DNA of 64,000 nucleotides from Pseudocercospora fijiensis CIRAD86 (GCF_000340215.1 NW_006921541.1:57876-121875), one strand, 5' to 3'; counted from the first letter of the stretch, positions 46,926-58,783 are shown. Notes: generated from the letters alone by a model not told the origin. Made by a program: numbers and translations.

Positions 46926-47738
46926 TCGATTATTGTAAAGTAGTTGAAATAAAATGCTATAGGAAAGTGTTTTTAGTATATATTGTAGGTTTGGTTTGTT
47001 TCGATATTACTATGCGAGAAAATAGTGTACTAGGCTGTTTTCTTCTAATGTTACCCCCGGGATAGTATTAGAGTTTAGCCTCCTAGGGGTCGTCTAGACA
47101 CCCCTAGGAGCTTTAATTTAGTAAATTTAGACAAAAGCCGCTCGGAGGAAGGAACTGCAATCTCTATTTATACCTAGATCCTAGAAACTAGCTACTTTAC
47201 TAACTATCGTTATCTCCTTTAGCTAGGCAGGGGGGCGGGGACCTTCTTTTTCTAGTAGAAGGCTAAGCACTATCTAAACGAGGTAGCGAATCCCGAAACA
47301 ATCTACCCGGTTAATAGGGGAACTGTCTAGGCATCCGACCTGTAATTTAGAAATTGCTATCGTATAGATAGTCTTAGTAAACTAAGCAAGGCCGATAGGT
47401 AATTAGTCTATCTCCTCCTTAGGCGGGGCTTATCTCGAGCAAGCGGTACTAAATAGGTCTTCGACCCGGAGCCGAGTCCTTAGAAGCTAGCTATAGTTAT
47501 AGACTAGGCCCTAAGCTATAACAGTCCTAAGGGTTTGCAGCTTTTCGGGGTTAAAGCGATGCCCTCGTTAAGAGGTTTCTCTACTTGTCGTAACGGCCCC
47601 TTAAGATACTTCGGTATCGTCCGTATCGTAGGCTCTTATCGTACCCTCGCTTCGGTTATAGCTATTCGTGCCTAGAGACCACCTTTAACATACCCGAACC
47701 TGTTAGATATAAAGAGATAGCCCTACCTTCGGCTCTAA
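46926..47738 (-). other. 5' leader of copy A
   Basis: The leader between the 5' LTR and gag is about 810 bp with no frame. The first bases after the LTR on the minus strand read TTAGAGCCGAAGG, which could be a RIP-altered TGG-starting primer-binding site. The leader contains the first boundary palindrome. Confidence 0.5.
47046..47070. repeat. 25-bp boundary palindrome, copy A, upstream of gag
   Basis: TAATGTTACCCCCGGGATAGTATTA, about 120 bases before the gag start on the minus strand. The corresponding site of copy B would lie outside the window. Confidence 0.85.
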
Positions 47739-48017
47739 TAAAGGACGGAAACTAATACTACTACTACTACTCGTAGTAATAGTATAGGCTACCGAGGGTA
47801 ATATAACCTATAGCAATATAGGCAGCTATGTTTAGCAAGATAGGATAACGAGACTGTCGCTTAGGCTAATAACTAGAGCCCTGCAACATAGGCATTATAG
47901 AAGTGTAACATAAATAATATACTATACGAGGTTAATAATCTGTCTACTCTATAGAAGGAGGCCTCTTATATAGGCTTAAAACTAACCTATAGGTATAGGG
48001 CCGGTTACTAGCTAATA
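47739..48017 (-). repeat. 5' LTR of copy A
   Basis: It is 279 bp, the same length as the 3' LTR, with only a handful of transitions between them. On the minus strand it starts TATTAGCTAG after the target duplicate. Confidence 0.93.
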
Positions 48018-50950
48018 CTAGTACGCGCGGAGTATTAGGTATAGGTTACTATATTAGCGTCTTTTTAAGGCAAACTATTTTCGTTAGTAACTAGGGGCGA
48101 AACTTATCGAGCGCCCGAGTATCTTTATTTATAATACTTAGTTCTATTCGACCTACGGTCGCGTTAGAGTATTCGGATTGTAAGTACTTAGAAACCTAAT
48201 TACTAATATATCTAGCCGAGCTAGAGATATTACTATTATCGCTAAACTAGAAGTTATATTCTATATCGTACGTCTCTTTAGTCGATAGCGATTAGTCGAC
48301 GAAAGTAAACCGTACTATTAAAGGCGACTAAATAAGGCAGAGGTAACCCTTTATATCGTAGGCCTTAACGTATCTCTATACCGAGGCAGTTGCGATAATA
48401 GCTAAATTAGATAGTTTACTAAATAGGGTACTACTTAGGCCGAGAACGAAAGAATAGCCTATAAGACTAGCGATAGTAGTCTACTCTTTAGCGCTATATA
48501 TCTTAGTAATATAAAACTTATCGACGATAATAGTCGTAGCTAGTATACGAAGTAGCGGCAGTTTCGAATTAGATTTATCCGACCGTATCTAGGACTTCTA
48601 TTTCTTAGCTCGTTCGTACGTTATAAAATCTAGTACGTTAGATATTATAGTCGAGATAGTAAGGACGATCTATTTATAGTACTATAAACAAGGGGGTACT
48701 TCTATATCCTCGTATTTAAGCAATAAGCGTACTAGGACGCCTTTTATTAACTACTACTTATCTATAACCTCTATACCGAAAACCTATTCTAGTTCTAGCT
48801 AAGTTAGGAGCGCTATATAATCGAGATAAAGAAAGTTATCGATATATACGACCTAGTCGTAGTTCTACGGACTAGCTCTATTACGTCTCTTATCTTTCGT
48901 TAGCTTACTAGAGTCTTTTATAAGATATACGAATATAGCTCTAGGTAGTATAAAGTTATCGATCTTATATATCTAGTTTTCGGCTAGCTGCTTCGGAATA
49001 TAGATAATATAAATGCTAGGGCGGATAACCGGCTTTATACCGCTAGCTAATACCTACGGATTAAACGTAATTTTCTTATCTAGCCGAAGTCCTAGGTTAA
49101 CCGACGAATTAGATAGCCGAAAAGGATAGGCGTTAGTAGTTAATAGCCCGTTATTACTCTATACCCTCTACTATATCGAGGTTATAGCGACGTATCCTAA
49201 CGTATATACCGTCTTATCTATATCTACGTCTATACCGCCGATATAGAAGTCCGCGCTAGTAACGGAAGCTAGAAGCGTCTAGGTAATTATATAGAATTAG
49301 TAAGACTTTAACGGGCGAGTCGATCTCTAATTAGGTAGAATAACGCCTATACGTAGCGAAGTCTAATAGGGATCGAGTAGTCTAGAATCGTATATTAACT
49401 TAAAGTTCTTAGCGTCGAGGTAGGAGTATACGTTACTAGACAACTACTTCTCGACGTCGGTTTCTATATCTAAATCTATCGACTAGCTAGGTACCGCCGA
49501 CGAGATCTAATCGATAAAATCTACTAACGTCTAAATCGGTAGAGAGTCGGCTTAGACTTCTACTTACGTACCTAGTAGTCGTATAGCGAGTTCGGGCTTA
49601 TTCGGATCTAGTAGCGATATAATCTAACTCGGTAACGACTCGATCTATTTCTAGCGAATTCGATCTCGCTTTAAGTCGATTATATCTCTAGTCTTCTTAC
49701 TATTAGTATTATCGGCTTTATTCGATTTAATTTTTCTATTATCCTTAGTATTATTACTAGCATTTGTCTACGCTAGAGGTTGTACTAGGGATAGTACTAG
49801 TCTATTTAAAGGTAGCTATATCTTAGGTAGAGTAGAAGTAATATAGACCTTTACCGTATACTCTATCGTATCGGGCTATATAGAACGGACGGCTATTCGA
49901 ACCGAATCGTCGAGAGCGACTAGAAGTAAAGTAGTATTCCTATTATAACCGTTATCGCGGAGTACCTTATTAACTGCCTTATCGATAGCCTACTAAATCG
50001 CTATTATATCCGTAGCGGCGTCGGCTATAGCTTTTCGCGTAGCTACCTACCGGGCTACCTCTTACTCTTTCTATATCCTTTAGAATCTATCTATAATAAC
50101 CTATTTATAGCGCTCGCGATCGGCGCGATCCTTACGAGCGAGTCGGTCGTTATTAGCTTACTTAATAGCTAATTTCGTAGGCGACTACGGACCCTAACTG
50201 ATATTAATTTCGGTACGATTACCGGCTATAGAAGTACCGTACTAAGTTAGGTCGATAGTTCTAGAAGCCTTTAGTAGGGACAGTCGACGATATATAGAAG
50301 GTATTCTAGTATAGTCTGTTATATTTTTACCGACGAGGAAATCGAGTCTAGTAGAAATCCTAGTATCTAAGCTATTATATATCTCTATAGCTAGGGAGTA
50401 GAATATCGGATTAGTCTTATATTTAGAAAGACCTTTAGGGCCGCGAGCTAGATCGATTACTACGAAGAATTCGTACTTCTACTATTCGGGCGATAGTAAT
50501 AACTCTCGTATAAGCTAGAGCCGTAACAAATCCTTTATACTAATATTATTAGAAATCTTCGATTATAGGATAGACTAATTTAAGCTAAATACCTCGTAGT
50601 CTACTATTAAAGGTAGCCGCTAGTCGATAATACTAAACTATAACGTAATCTTAGCCTAGTCCGGCTTAATAGGGCGTAGCGCGTCGGACATTACTAGATT
50701 AGTATCCTTACTACTATACGAATCTCCTAGCGTTATCCTCTTAAATACCCGACCGGCTCTACTAGTCTTACTAGTAGAGGTAGAACTTACTCTATACTTA
50801 GGTATAGAGAGTATAGTTTATCGGGATCTATTAGTCTCGCTCTCGGATACGTCTTCCTTTTTAGTATTATTACCGGCCGGCGGGGTAAACTTGTCCCTTA
50901 TAACCTTCTATATAAGGCGGTATACTAAGTAGACTATAGACCTCTAAATT
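48018..50950 (-). pseudogene. Long unrecognised minus-strand frame, interrupted by copy A
   Basis: A single minus frame can be followed for about 975 codons from near 50950 to the copy A junction, with RIP-type stops only, and goes on at 35735. A coiled-coil-like part rich in Arg, Lys, Gln and Ala lies at about 49950-50150. A Lys/Asn/Ser-rich linker follows at about 49680-49760. The rest looks like one or more globular domains with blocks such as LDAKNFKLIYDSRLLDPY (about 49360-49430). I do not recognise the family. At over 1000 codons it rivals the frame at 24.3-27.5 kb. Both could be unknown element proteins. Confidence 0.5.
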
Positions 50951-51520
50951 TTATTATTCGGACTATTTGTATTGTCCTACGGAAGCATTCCCCTAACGTA
51001 CTACTTCGGAGCCTATTTAGGATCTTTAAAGTACTATTCGGGCATTAATAGCCTACGTCTAGATTTAGTAGGATAGTTAAGGTTGCTAGCAATAGCGTAT
51101 ACTATATCTTTCTCCTCCTTATAATACCCCTTAACGGGCTAGCGAAGCTACTTCCCCTTTAACTAGTTAAATAAAAAATGTTTCTCTAGATACGGAAGGA
51201 GTCTTTTTATTACTAACGTAAGAAGAGGCTTGTCGATGCTATATAGGTTTAGTATAATATGTTTAGAGACGTCTTTACCGCTATTTAAGGCTTTAATTAG
51301 TAGCTTATTGTTATTTAGCTAGTCCTCGATATTCGTAGAGACTACTATCTTAGTAAAGGTAGTAGGCGACGAGTTTATAACTAGTATATAGCATTAGTAT
51401 ATAATAGGTTATACTAATTAGTAATACTTATATAGTAGAGGTTAGGGACTATAGATCGATAACGACGTATACTATCCGAGAGTAGTAGATAAACTAATAG
51501 AGGTAGTAAAATTCGCTATA
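50951..51520 (-). other. Upstream part of the minus-strand relic
   Basis: The stretch has RIP composition. Minus frames are weakly protein-like up to about 51350, but the start of the gene cannot be placed. Confidence 0.25.
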
Positions 51521-51582
51521 CGTTAGAGTCGGCGGAGGTAAGAATAGGAGTAGAGAGCTACTTATACCCGCCGACCCTAACG
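51521..51582. other. Inverted repeat, 15-bp arms
   Basis: CGTTAGAGTCGGCGG (51521-51535) and CCGCCGACCCTAACG (51568-51582) are complementary at 14 of 15 positions around a 32-base spacer. It lies upstream of the long minus-strand frame. Confidence 0.65.
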
Positions 51583-52640
51583 CGAGCCGTTAGAGTTACG
51601 TTATATAACGAGTGTCTATATATACTAGCTTAACGCTAGTCGAGTATAACGGCTAAGTTATATAGTACGGCCTATATACAAGTTAGAATAGGGCATTAGC
51701 GAAGGAAATAATATACTATATATACGATAGGGAGGGTAAGGGGGTATATATATATAGAATAGGTATATTAGTGCGAGTTAATAGTAAATATTAAAGAAGG
51801 TAGTAATAAGGAAAGGTAACGACCTTAAATACCTACCTTATAACCGGGTCGGTTAGCAAGTCGGGCCTAACTAGCTAATAAATTAACGAAGTAAGGCATC
51901 TAGCGCTTAAGTATATAATAGTTTAGTTATATAACTAGTAACCGAAGTAATAAGGCTATAGATAATCGTTATAGTATAAACCCCTATATAATAGACGGTT
52001 CTAGATATAGGACCGACAAGTCGTAGTAAATATAGTACTACGTAATAAGTAATCGAAAGTTAGTAATATAAATATAATCCTATCTATAGTAGAGTTGCGA
52101 CTACGATCGCCGGCGCGGGACGCGAGTACTAATAAGCTACGTAGTATAGCTAAATTAACCGATCTATATCCTTATAGCGACTAACAATTATTATACGATA
52201 GCGAATAGACTAGACCCGCTATAGTCTAAGGGTATAGGCTAGTAAGGCGGTTAGTCTTAGGACCCGAGAGTAGGGTATATAGATAGTTCGAGCTAACGAT
52301 TAAGATAGCGTGTTTTCTATAAATACTACTAACTCTATCGGCGGCGAAAAGGTATATATTTAGCTATAACGAGTAGCAAACAAAGGTATAAAACGATCGA
52401 AATATTCTATAGATCGTATACTAGAGTAGTAGTCTAAGTAGGAGGCCGAACAAACGACCGTATACAAACCCGTAGCAATATAACACACTAGGCGTAAGGT
52501 TAAGAAGCGAGATAATAGATAACGTAATTTGCCGAACCCGCTACCGAAGTTAGTAATAGAGGATATAGAAGTTGTCTAGTAGGCTTAGTATCCGATTCGA
52601 TACCGAATTAGGGCCCGAGTCGGTATTAGCAAACCCCGCG
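51583..52640. other. TA-rich stretch, nothing clear
   Basis: I see no gene, tandem repeat or known motif. Some simple TATATA runs occur at 51740-51770. Confidence 0.35.
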
Positions 52641-52849
52641 ACTAGAGTAGTTCTAGTTTCTACTACTAACTAACGTCGACTTTCTACTACGCTATATATA
52701 TAACTACCGCCTTCGAGAATGCTACGTACTTAACTACCTCGCGATTAATATTTAATAGGCGGTATTACCCGCGGCCTTAGCCTATCGCCGTCGATATACT
52801 ACGTATTTTACGCTAGCGTCGAGAGGTTAATTTAGGAGTCTAGTTAGAT

Positions 52850-53560
52850 TAGTAGTACGTTCTAATTACTATTATTGCCGGAACGCCGAAGGACGTAAGG
52901 TTATCTATACGACCTAGTATTAATAGACGAGAAATACGAAGAAGAGTTCCCTAAGATAGTAAAGTAGATCCGTATAGTAGAGGGATAGACTATATTTAGG
53001 TACCTAGTATATAAGATTTGTTCTAATTATCGCCGATAGATAAGACGAAAAACGGTACGTATAATAACGCGTAGAGTCGGCGATACTAGCGATTACGCGG
53101 AAATTACTATATCTACGGATACTAGACTAGCGATACTAGAAGGATCTAAAGCGGTACCGCCGTACCGCGTACTAAATAATATATAGTAGAGTATAGTTAT
53201 AGTATAAGAGTAGAACGGGAAGGTAAAACCTATATATCGACTATATAAACTCGATTATCGCTAGCCTATAGTTAGAGGCCGCGCGTTAGTAGGAGTCGAT
53301 AATATAGACCTCGAACGATTAGTTAAGATACTACGGGTAGATTATAGTTTCGAAGCTAGAGTCGACGCCTTATATTAGATAAGCGACTAATATAGATACG
53401 TTCGAATTAATAACGAGCGATAGTAGAGGGCTAGTCTATCCGATATATTAGGCAGAGGCCTATAGCTACGATTTACAATCTATAGTTAAATTAAGGAGAT
53501 AGAACGAGCGTAAATATAAACGTAGAAAAGCAAGATAAATAATTAATTTTACTAAGTCCG
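52850..53560 (+). pseudogene. Degenerate coding fragment, unrecognised
   Basis: Forward frames between about 52850 and 53560 are protein-like in blocks, best at 53290-53530, where an Arg/Glu/Asp-rich helical-looking segment occurs. Stops are of RIP type. No family is recognised. Confidence 0.3.
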
Positions 53561-53729
53561 ATATAGAAGTCCTACTCTAATAATAATAGGCACTAATCTA
53601 TTTATTAAATAGAAGGCAAGATACCCTAGCTACGATAAGTACTACGCTTTAATCTTAGATATATACTAATATATAGTAAGTATATTATATATAGTAGTCT
53701 AAAAAATAGCAGCGAACAATTAGAGACGA

Positions 53730-54860
53730 AGGGAAGACAGTTAAGAAGGAAGGGAGGACGAATAGAAAGCACTATATACTAGGGCAGAGGAGGTGCTAAA
53801 GGCGGAAGATAGAAGAACCCCTAAGAGGGCATATAGGATAATAATCTCAGAACTCCTTAGAGGACTAAAAGCAATCCACAACTAGGTAAGCCACGTAATT
53901 ACAAAGGTAGCTAAATAGTCGCANNNNNNNNNNNNNNNNNNNNNNNNNNNNNNNNNNNNNNNNNNNNNNNNNNNNNNNNNNNNNNNNNNNNNNNNNNNNN
54001 NNNNNNNNNNNNNNNNNNNNNNNAAGGTAAAGGGGTAATCAAGCTATTTAATAGATTTAGAAGTAGGACAAAATAGAGCTTTGATACACTCAAAGATTAG
54101 ACAACTAAGATAGGGAAAACAGCAAAGGTCTCCTAATAGCAATTTATAATTATAGCCTATAGTATAATAAGAAGCTTTAAGGAAGAATAGGATATTAAGA
54201 GCCTATAGAGGCAAAACTAAGCTATATACCTAGGCCTAAAGATCACAAAAGTAGTATAGATTAAAAGGAAAATCGAAGAGACTAAGAAGCAGTCTTCCCT
54301 AATTATCTAGGTAAGGAGTATAGAGCAAGCCAATATAGTACTAGACTAGGGGTTGTTCTAGGACTTTAAAAGATTAGAAACAGAGATATATAGAAGCAAC
54401 TATAGGATAATGCAGTGCTTTAAATATTAACACTATAGACACTTAGTAGCGAAGTACACAAAGACAACTAATACCTACTCCTATTATATAGAGGATTACT
54501 AGGTTAAAGAATGCAAAGTATATAAGGGAGAAGCAAGATGTGTATACTATACTAAAAGATACCCCTCTTAGGCGAAGGAATGCCTAGTAAGAATACAGGC
54601 AGCTAGGAAGGCAAAGGAAGCTAGAATCAATACACTAAAAAGATATATAACAAGCTAGGGCAGCTAGGTATAGAAGCAACCTAGCTAAGTGCTACAAAAG
54701 AGGTCTAGATAAGATAATAGGTTCACATTTAGGGCCTTACTAGCATAAGAGAGTTACTAACAACTAGGGAGACTAAGATACCTTAATATTGCAAGAAAGG
54801 AAGTAGGGCAGACAAAGCTTAGTTAAATGTTAGTCTAAAGTAAGGGAAGACTAAAGGAAA
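53730..54860 (+). pseudogene. LINE ORF1 (Gag-like) relic
   Basis: Before the gap the frame is Arg/Lys/Glu-rich. After the gap it leads to a Cys/Tyr-rich zinc-knuckle array at about 54414-54600: QCFKY, then HL, KEC, ARCVYYTKR, AKEC. Several knuckle Cys have become Tyr (TGY to TAY) whereas Gln codons are largely kept. The protein would bind LINE RNA. The piece in the gap is missing, so frame continuity across it cannot be shown. Confidence 0.72.
53924..54023. other. Assembly gap (100 N)
   Basis: Exactly 100 unknown bases, the conventional size for a gap of unknown length, within the LINE ORF1. Confidence 0.99.
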
Positions 54861-54897
54861 ACTTATAGGGAAATGATATAGATAAAACCTAATAAAC

Positions 54898-55113
54898 ATT
54901 ACAACATTACTAAATATTATATAGTACAATATTAATAAGAGTAAAGACAAGGTATAGAGGAGCTTCCTTTAAGCACTAAACCTAAAAGAATATTACATTA
55001 TTGCAATCTAAGAGCCCTAGCTCAACCTATATACAAAGAGACTAGTAACAGTTAAAGACCTAAGATACTACCTAATTATCTATAACTAGGGAGCCCTAAG
55101 GATATATATCTAT
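54898..55113 (+). pseudogene. LINE ORF2 start (AP-endonuclease domain), truncated
   Basis: The frame containing codon 54910 reads LNII-x-YNINKSKDKV, then an IIAI-x-EP block near 55000-55020. These are the N-terminal motifs of the apurinic-type endonuclease of Tad1-like LINEs (QYN and the catalytic-Glu QEP motif). It is cut off by the LTR at 55114. The RT part is absent from the window. Confidence 0.75.
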
Positions 55114-55393
55114 TGAAGGACGGAAACCAAAACCACTACTACTACTAGCAGTAATAGTATAGGCTACCGAGGGTAACATGACCTATAGCAATATAGGCAG
55201 CTATGTTTAGCATAATAGGATAACAAGACGGTTGCTTAGGCTAATGACTAGAGCCCTGCAATATAGGCATTGTAGAAGTGTAACGTGAACAATGTACTGT
55301 ACGAGGTTAGTACTCTATCTACAATGTAGAAGGAGGCCTCTTATATAGGCTCAAAACTCAGCCTAGGTATATAGGGCCGGTTACTAGCTAATA
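55114..55393 (-). repeat. 3' LTR of copy B
   Basis: It is 280 bp and matches both copy A LTRs. On the plus strand it begins TGAAGGACGG where copy A has TAAAGGACGG. Confidence 0.93.
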
Positions 55394-55405
55394 TCCCTCC
55401 CTTTC
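55394..55405 (-). other. Polypurine tract of copy B
   Basis: GAAAGGGAGGGA directly before the 3' LTR on the minus strand, as in copy A. Confidence 0.8.
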
Positions 55406-55504
55406 TTCGTATCTAACTAGACACGCTTCACATTGTGCGCTTAAAACAAACAGTTATATAGTAACCTTAGGCATCTTAGCTAAGGCTATCTTTTAGAGAC
55501 TCCG

Positions 55505-55529
55505 TAATAACACCCCCGGGGTAGCATTG
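55505..55529. repeat. 25-bp boundary palindrome, copy B, after the third ORF
   Basis: TAATAACACCCCCGGGGTAGCATTG. It retains CAC and a terminal TTG, so it is closer to the pre-RIP motif than the copy A site. Confidence 0.88.
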
Positions 55530-55589
55530 TTCCTAGATTCTATTAATATATAAAAACAACTTCCTAAGCATCCAATCTATTACGCTAAC

Positions 55590-58349
55590 TTACTGCTGCT
55601 TTAATGCACCGTAATCCTCACTAGTAATAACCTTATCTGCTAGTCGGCTCTCGAAATCTCCTCCGCATACGTTGAAGCTATTAGTACCGAAGTACTGTCC
55701 CTCGTAGAAAGCTTAATTAACGAGGAGGTTAATAGCCTTTTCCGTCGTAGCATTCTCCTAATTATATAGATATTCCTTAAGTCCCTCGTTATTAAGCTAG
55801 AGGATCTGTTTAACTTCGTTCTAAACAACGTAACTTAACTAAGGAATCCTACTAACTAGAGCGTCGGAGATGTAGCCGAGGCCTTCGACTAAGATCGCCG
55901 TAGGGAAAGCGAATAGTACGAAGGAGTTAGAGGCCGGGAGGGCGGTTAGATTGCGGTGCGCTTTAGTAACCTAGGAGACTATTAAGTTCTCGTAACCCTC
56001 AACCTTAGTGCTATTAATAACACGAGAGTAGCCTAAGTCAATTAATATACGGTTGCTCTCGGTCTTTAGATTACTATATAGTAGGTGCGGCATCTAAATA
56101 GAGACCTCGCACTCCTTTAGAGGGTTAAGGATCCACTCCGCCTTACGCCCCTTACTACTAGGCTAACTATCGAACATATAGTCGAGGTCGTCGTCGGTAA
56201 GGTACTTATTAGTAAGCTTGCCGATCTTGCTTAGTAGGACTAGGCTACGAGCCTTGAGCTTCTTAACCTAGTTCGCAAAGACCTCGGGCTAATATATGCC
56301 TTCGATAATAGTAGAGCAGCTAGTCTTATCCTTAGACATAAGACAGACCTTAATACGTAGGTAACTAGCACCCTCGCTAGCTACGAGCTTAACTATATCT
56401 TGTCCGAGACGAGTAGACTCCTTAGAAGGACAGTTTTCGTAAGTACCGCCAACCTTAAAGAACTTAGTAGGCTTAGGGACGGAGATAAGCTCGTATACGT
56501 AATTAGGTCGAAGGGCGATAGCTAAGAGCTATAGGGCAGGGTGCTAGCGGACGATTTAGTTACTTATACTATAAGTTTGAAGGGCATTGCGGCCTTCTTG
56601 CTTAGACTTAGGCATATTACGCATATGCTAAAGGTATATCTTAAACTCTTCCTATATTAGGTCGATAAGGAAAGGAAGATATACTCTACGAGGCTCTTAT
56701 AACTAACTAAAGACTTAAGGGAAGATAGCATTGCTAGTCTAGCGAAAGCGATCGAAGGAGGTGCCTTAGCTAAGAATGCCGGTAACGAACTTACTCTAGC
56801 GATCCGTTAGCGTAAGGGCGCGAGTAATAGTACTAGTAGGGTTAAACGCGTAGAGTCCTAGAGATATCGGGGCGGCAATAGGGCGTCTAGGAAACTAGTT
56901 AGTATAGGCCTAATTAGCCTTAAGGGCAGCGAAGGCGTCTTAATTAGGAACCTCGCGACTAATCTTTAATAGGCGACCGACGAGGACACTCGCCTTAGCA
57001 CTAGTATAGAGACTATAGACCTTAGCGGCCTTCTTAACATAGTTAGCACATATAGAGAACGGCTCTTCTCCTAGCTTACTAAGGTCGTCGAGCTATTAAC
57101 AAATAGAGAGGGCGGTAGGGGCTTCGCCTATTACGGCTTTAGGAACTATATCGATATCGGTAATAAGGTGCGCGATAGAGTCGCCCTTATAAGAACCGCA
57201 AATGTTCTTAGTTAATAGGATCGGCGAGAGGCCTCTATTTCTACGCTCGCTAAAGGAGCCTTTAGAGGAGACATCTTCTAGTAGTACATCTAGTATATTA
57301 ATATCCGAGTTACTATAGTTAGTACTATAGTTAGTACTATAGTCGGTACTAGAAGGAGCGCTGTATTTCTTAGTAGCCTTACGGAGGGCCTAGCGAGTAT
57401 ATAATGCCTTCTTACGCGCTACTTCGGCCTTAGCGCGCTCGTCTTAAACTTCTTAAGGGACCTTACGGTTACGGGTCGAGCGACGATCCTTAGCCTATAT
57501 CTCCGTAGCGAGCGCGAGACTAGTAGCCGTATCGGCCTCCGTTTCTAGGCGAAGAGCCTTACGTTTAAGAACATTAACGATAGGCGCCTCTTAACCTTTA
57601 ATAATAAAGCCTATACTATTAATACGATAGCCCTTCTCTTTTAGTAGATCCTTAGTTATCTATACGTTAAGATCGACCTAGACAATCGCATCGTAGTGCT
57701 TCTTCTAGTAGGCTGTCGTAAAGTCGTTAAGCGCAAAGGACAAGTTAAGCAACTGCTTACCTACCTTCTTGCTAGCGGTAGACATACGATAGATTATAGT
57801 ACGGGAAAGATGCTCGGCGCCTTAACGACGGACCTTATACTTGTTAACGAACGAAGAAACCTGCTTAGTACGCTCTTGTCTACCGTAGGCGAAGTCAATA
57901 AGGCTCTTAGGAAGACTGCTTAGTCCTCCCTAATGTTCGAAGGCCTAGTCGAGGGTCTTAAAGCGCAAACGAATCTAGGTACCGGCAGTCTCGAGGCTAT
58001 AGACGATAGGAAAGGCTTGTTTAATATCTATATCGTTAAGAACCTCGCGCTTAAAGATACGCTTACTAATAGACTAACGCAAGTTGTTTATGCCGTACGT
58101 AACTAAGATAGCAGCCTTCTTAATATTCCTATTAATAACGCGTAGTAGGGTACGAGCGTTCTAGATCTTCTCTTAAGGGTTTTTAAGGGCGGTAACGATC
58201 TAGAAATAGTGCTTAAGGCTAGTTGTAGTAGCTAAGGCGCTGTCGGATAGGGCTTCGATCGGAACTAGGGCAGCTAGGCTTAGGTTAATAGGGGCAGGTA
58301 GGTCGTTGCTACTGCTAGCGCCTAGCGGATTCGGGGCGCCAGAAGACAT
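55590..58349 (-). pseudogene. Third ORF of copy B, unknown function (920 codons)
   Basis: ATG 58349 (MSSGAPNP) to TAA 55592-55590, ending in KQQ. It is collinear with 36204-38942 of copy A and seven codons longer. The TNYS-type linker at about 57310-57350 has one more 12-base unit than in copy A. In-frame length change before RIP is what selection on a protein would leave. Stops are fewer than in copy A. No known domain, signal peptide or membrane segment is seen. Confidence 0.75.
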
Positions 58350-58758
58350 AGTCGACCGAGGCGGTTTAGAAACGAGTTTGTAAAGTGTGTTCGTTGCTTA
58401 ACAATAATAATTAAAGGGTTTAGATAGAAGGGGGGTTTTAGGCGGTAGCGAGTTAGTTAGTAACCGAGTAGAAGAAGGAGCTTAGGAAGCTCGCTTTAAA
58501 TATAGTGCGAAGGTAACGTAGTCCGTATATTCCGCGCTAGTAAAGCAAACGGATAACGGCTGCATATAAAAGTAAAGCTATATACGAGACTTCTTTATTA
58601 TTAGGGTAGGCTAAAGTTTGACAATCGATCTAGCCAATTGCTAGTAGCGACTACGCGCCTTTATTAACCTTTAGCTATCGTAGATTCTCGCGTACTCGAA
58701 ATGTAACTAGTTAGTTCGAGTCCTTAGCAGAAATCTATAGTAGTGAAGCTAGCGGGAC

Positions 58759-58783
58759 TAATAACACCCCCGGGGTAGCATTA
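58759..58783. repeat. 25-bp boundary palindrome, copy B, upstream of the third ORF
   Basis: TAATAACACCCCCGGGGTAGCATTA. It is the equivalent of 39369-39393. Confidence 0.88.

Larger units (their letters stand above)
35740..48017 (-). mobile_element. Copy A: complete 12.3-kb Ty3/gypsy element with a third ORF
   Basis: Two 279-bp LTRs bound 12278 bp. On the minus strand the order is 5' LTR, gag-pro, pol (RT, RNase H, integrase with GPY/F-like end), an extra frame of 913 codons, polypurine tract, 3' LTR. CTAG flanks both ends (35736-35739 and 48018-48021), a 4-bp target duplicate. Removing the element joins a long minus-strand frame. A 25-bp palindromic motif recurs at each gene boundary. Typical fungal Ty3/gypsy elements are 5-8 kb, so this one is large. 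All frames carry RIP-type stops. Confidence 0.92.
53700..55113 (+). mobile_element. Tad1-like LINE, truncated by copy B
   Basis: The region carries the end of an ORF1 with zinc-knuckle-like motifs and the first 65-70 codons of an ORF2 endonuclease, in the order of Tad1-type fungal LINEs. It is interrupted at 55113 by the copy B LTR and internally by 100 N. Its composition differs from the rest of the window. CA is common here while TG is rare, so mutation has hit mainly one strand. The 5' border near 53700 is approximate. Confidence 0.8.

Noticed and set aside
53911..54093. 60-codon minus-strand ORF
   Set aside because: More than half consists of unknown bases of the assembly gap.
57696..57923. 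75-codon plus-strand ORF
   Set aside because: It is antisense to the third ORF of copy B and has no equivalent open frame in copy A.
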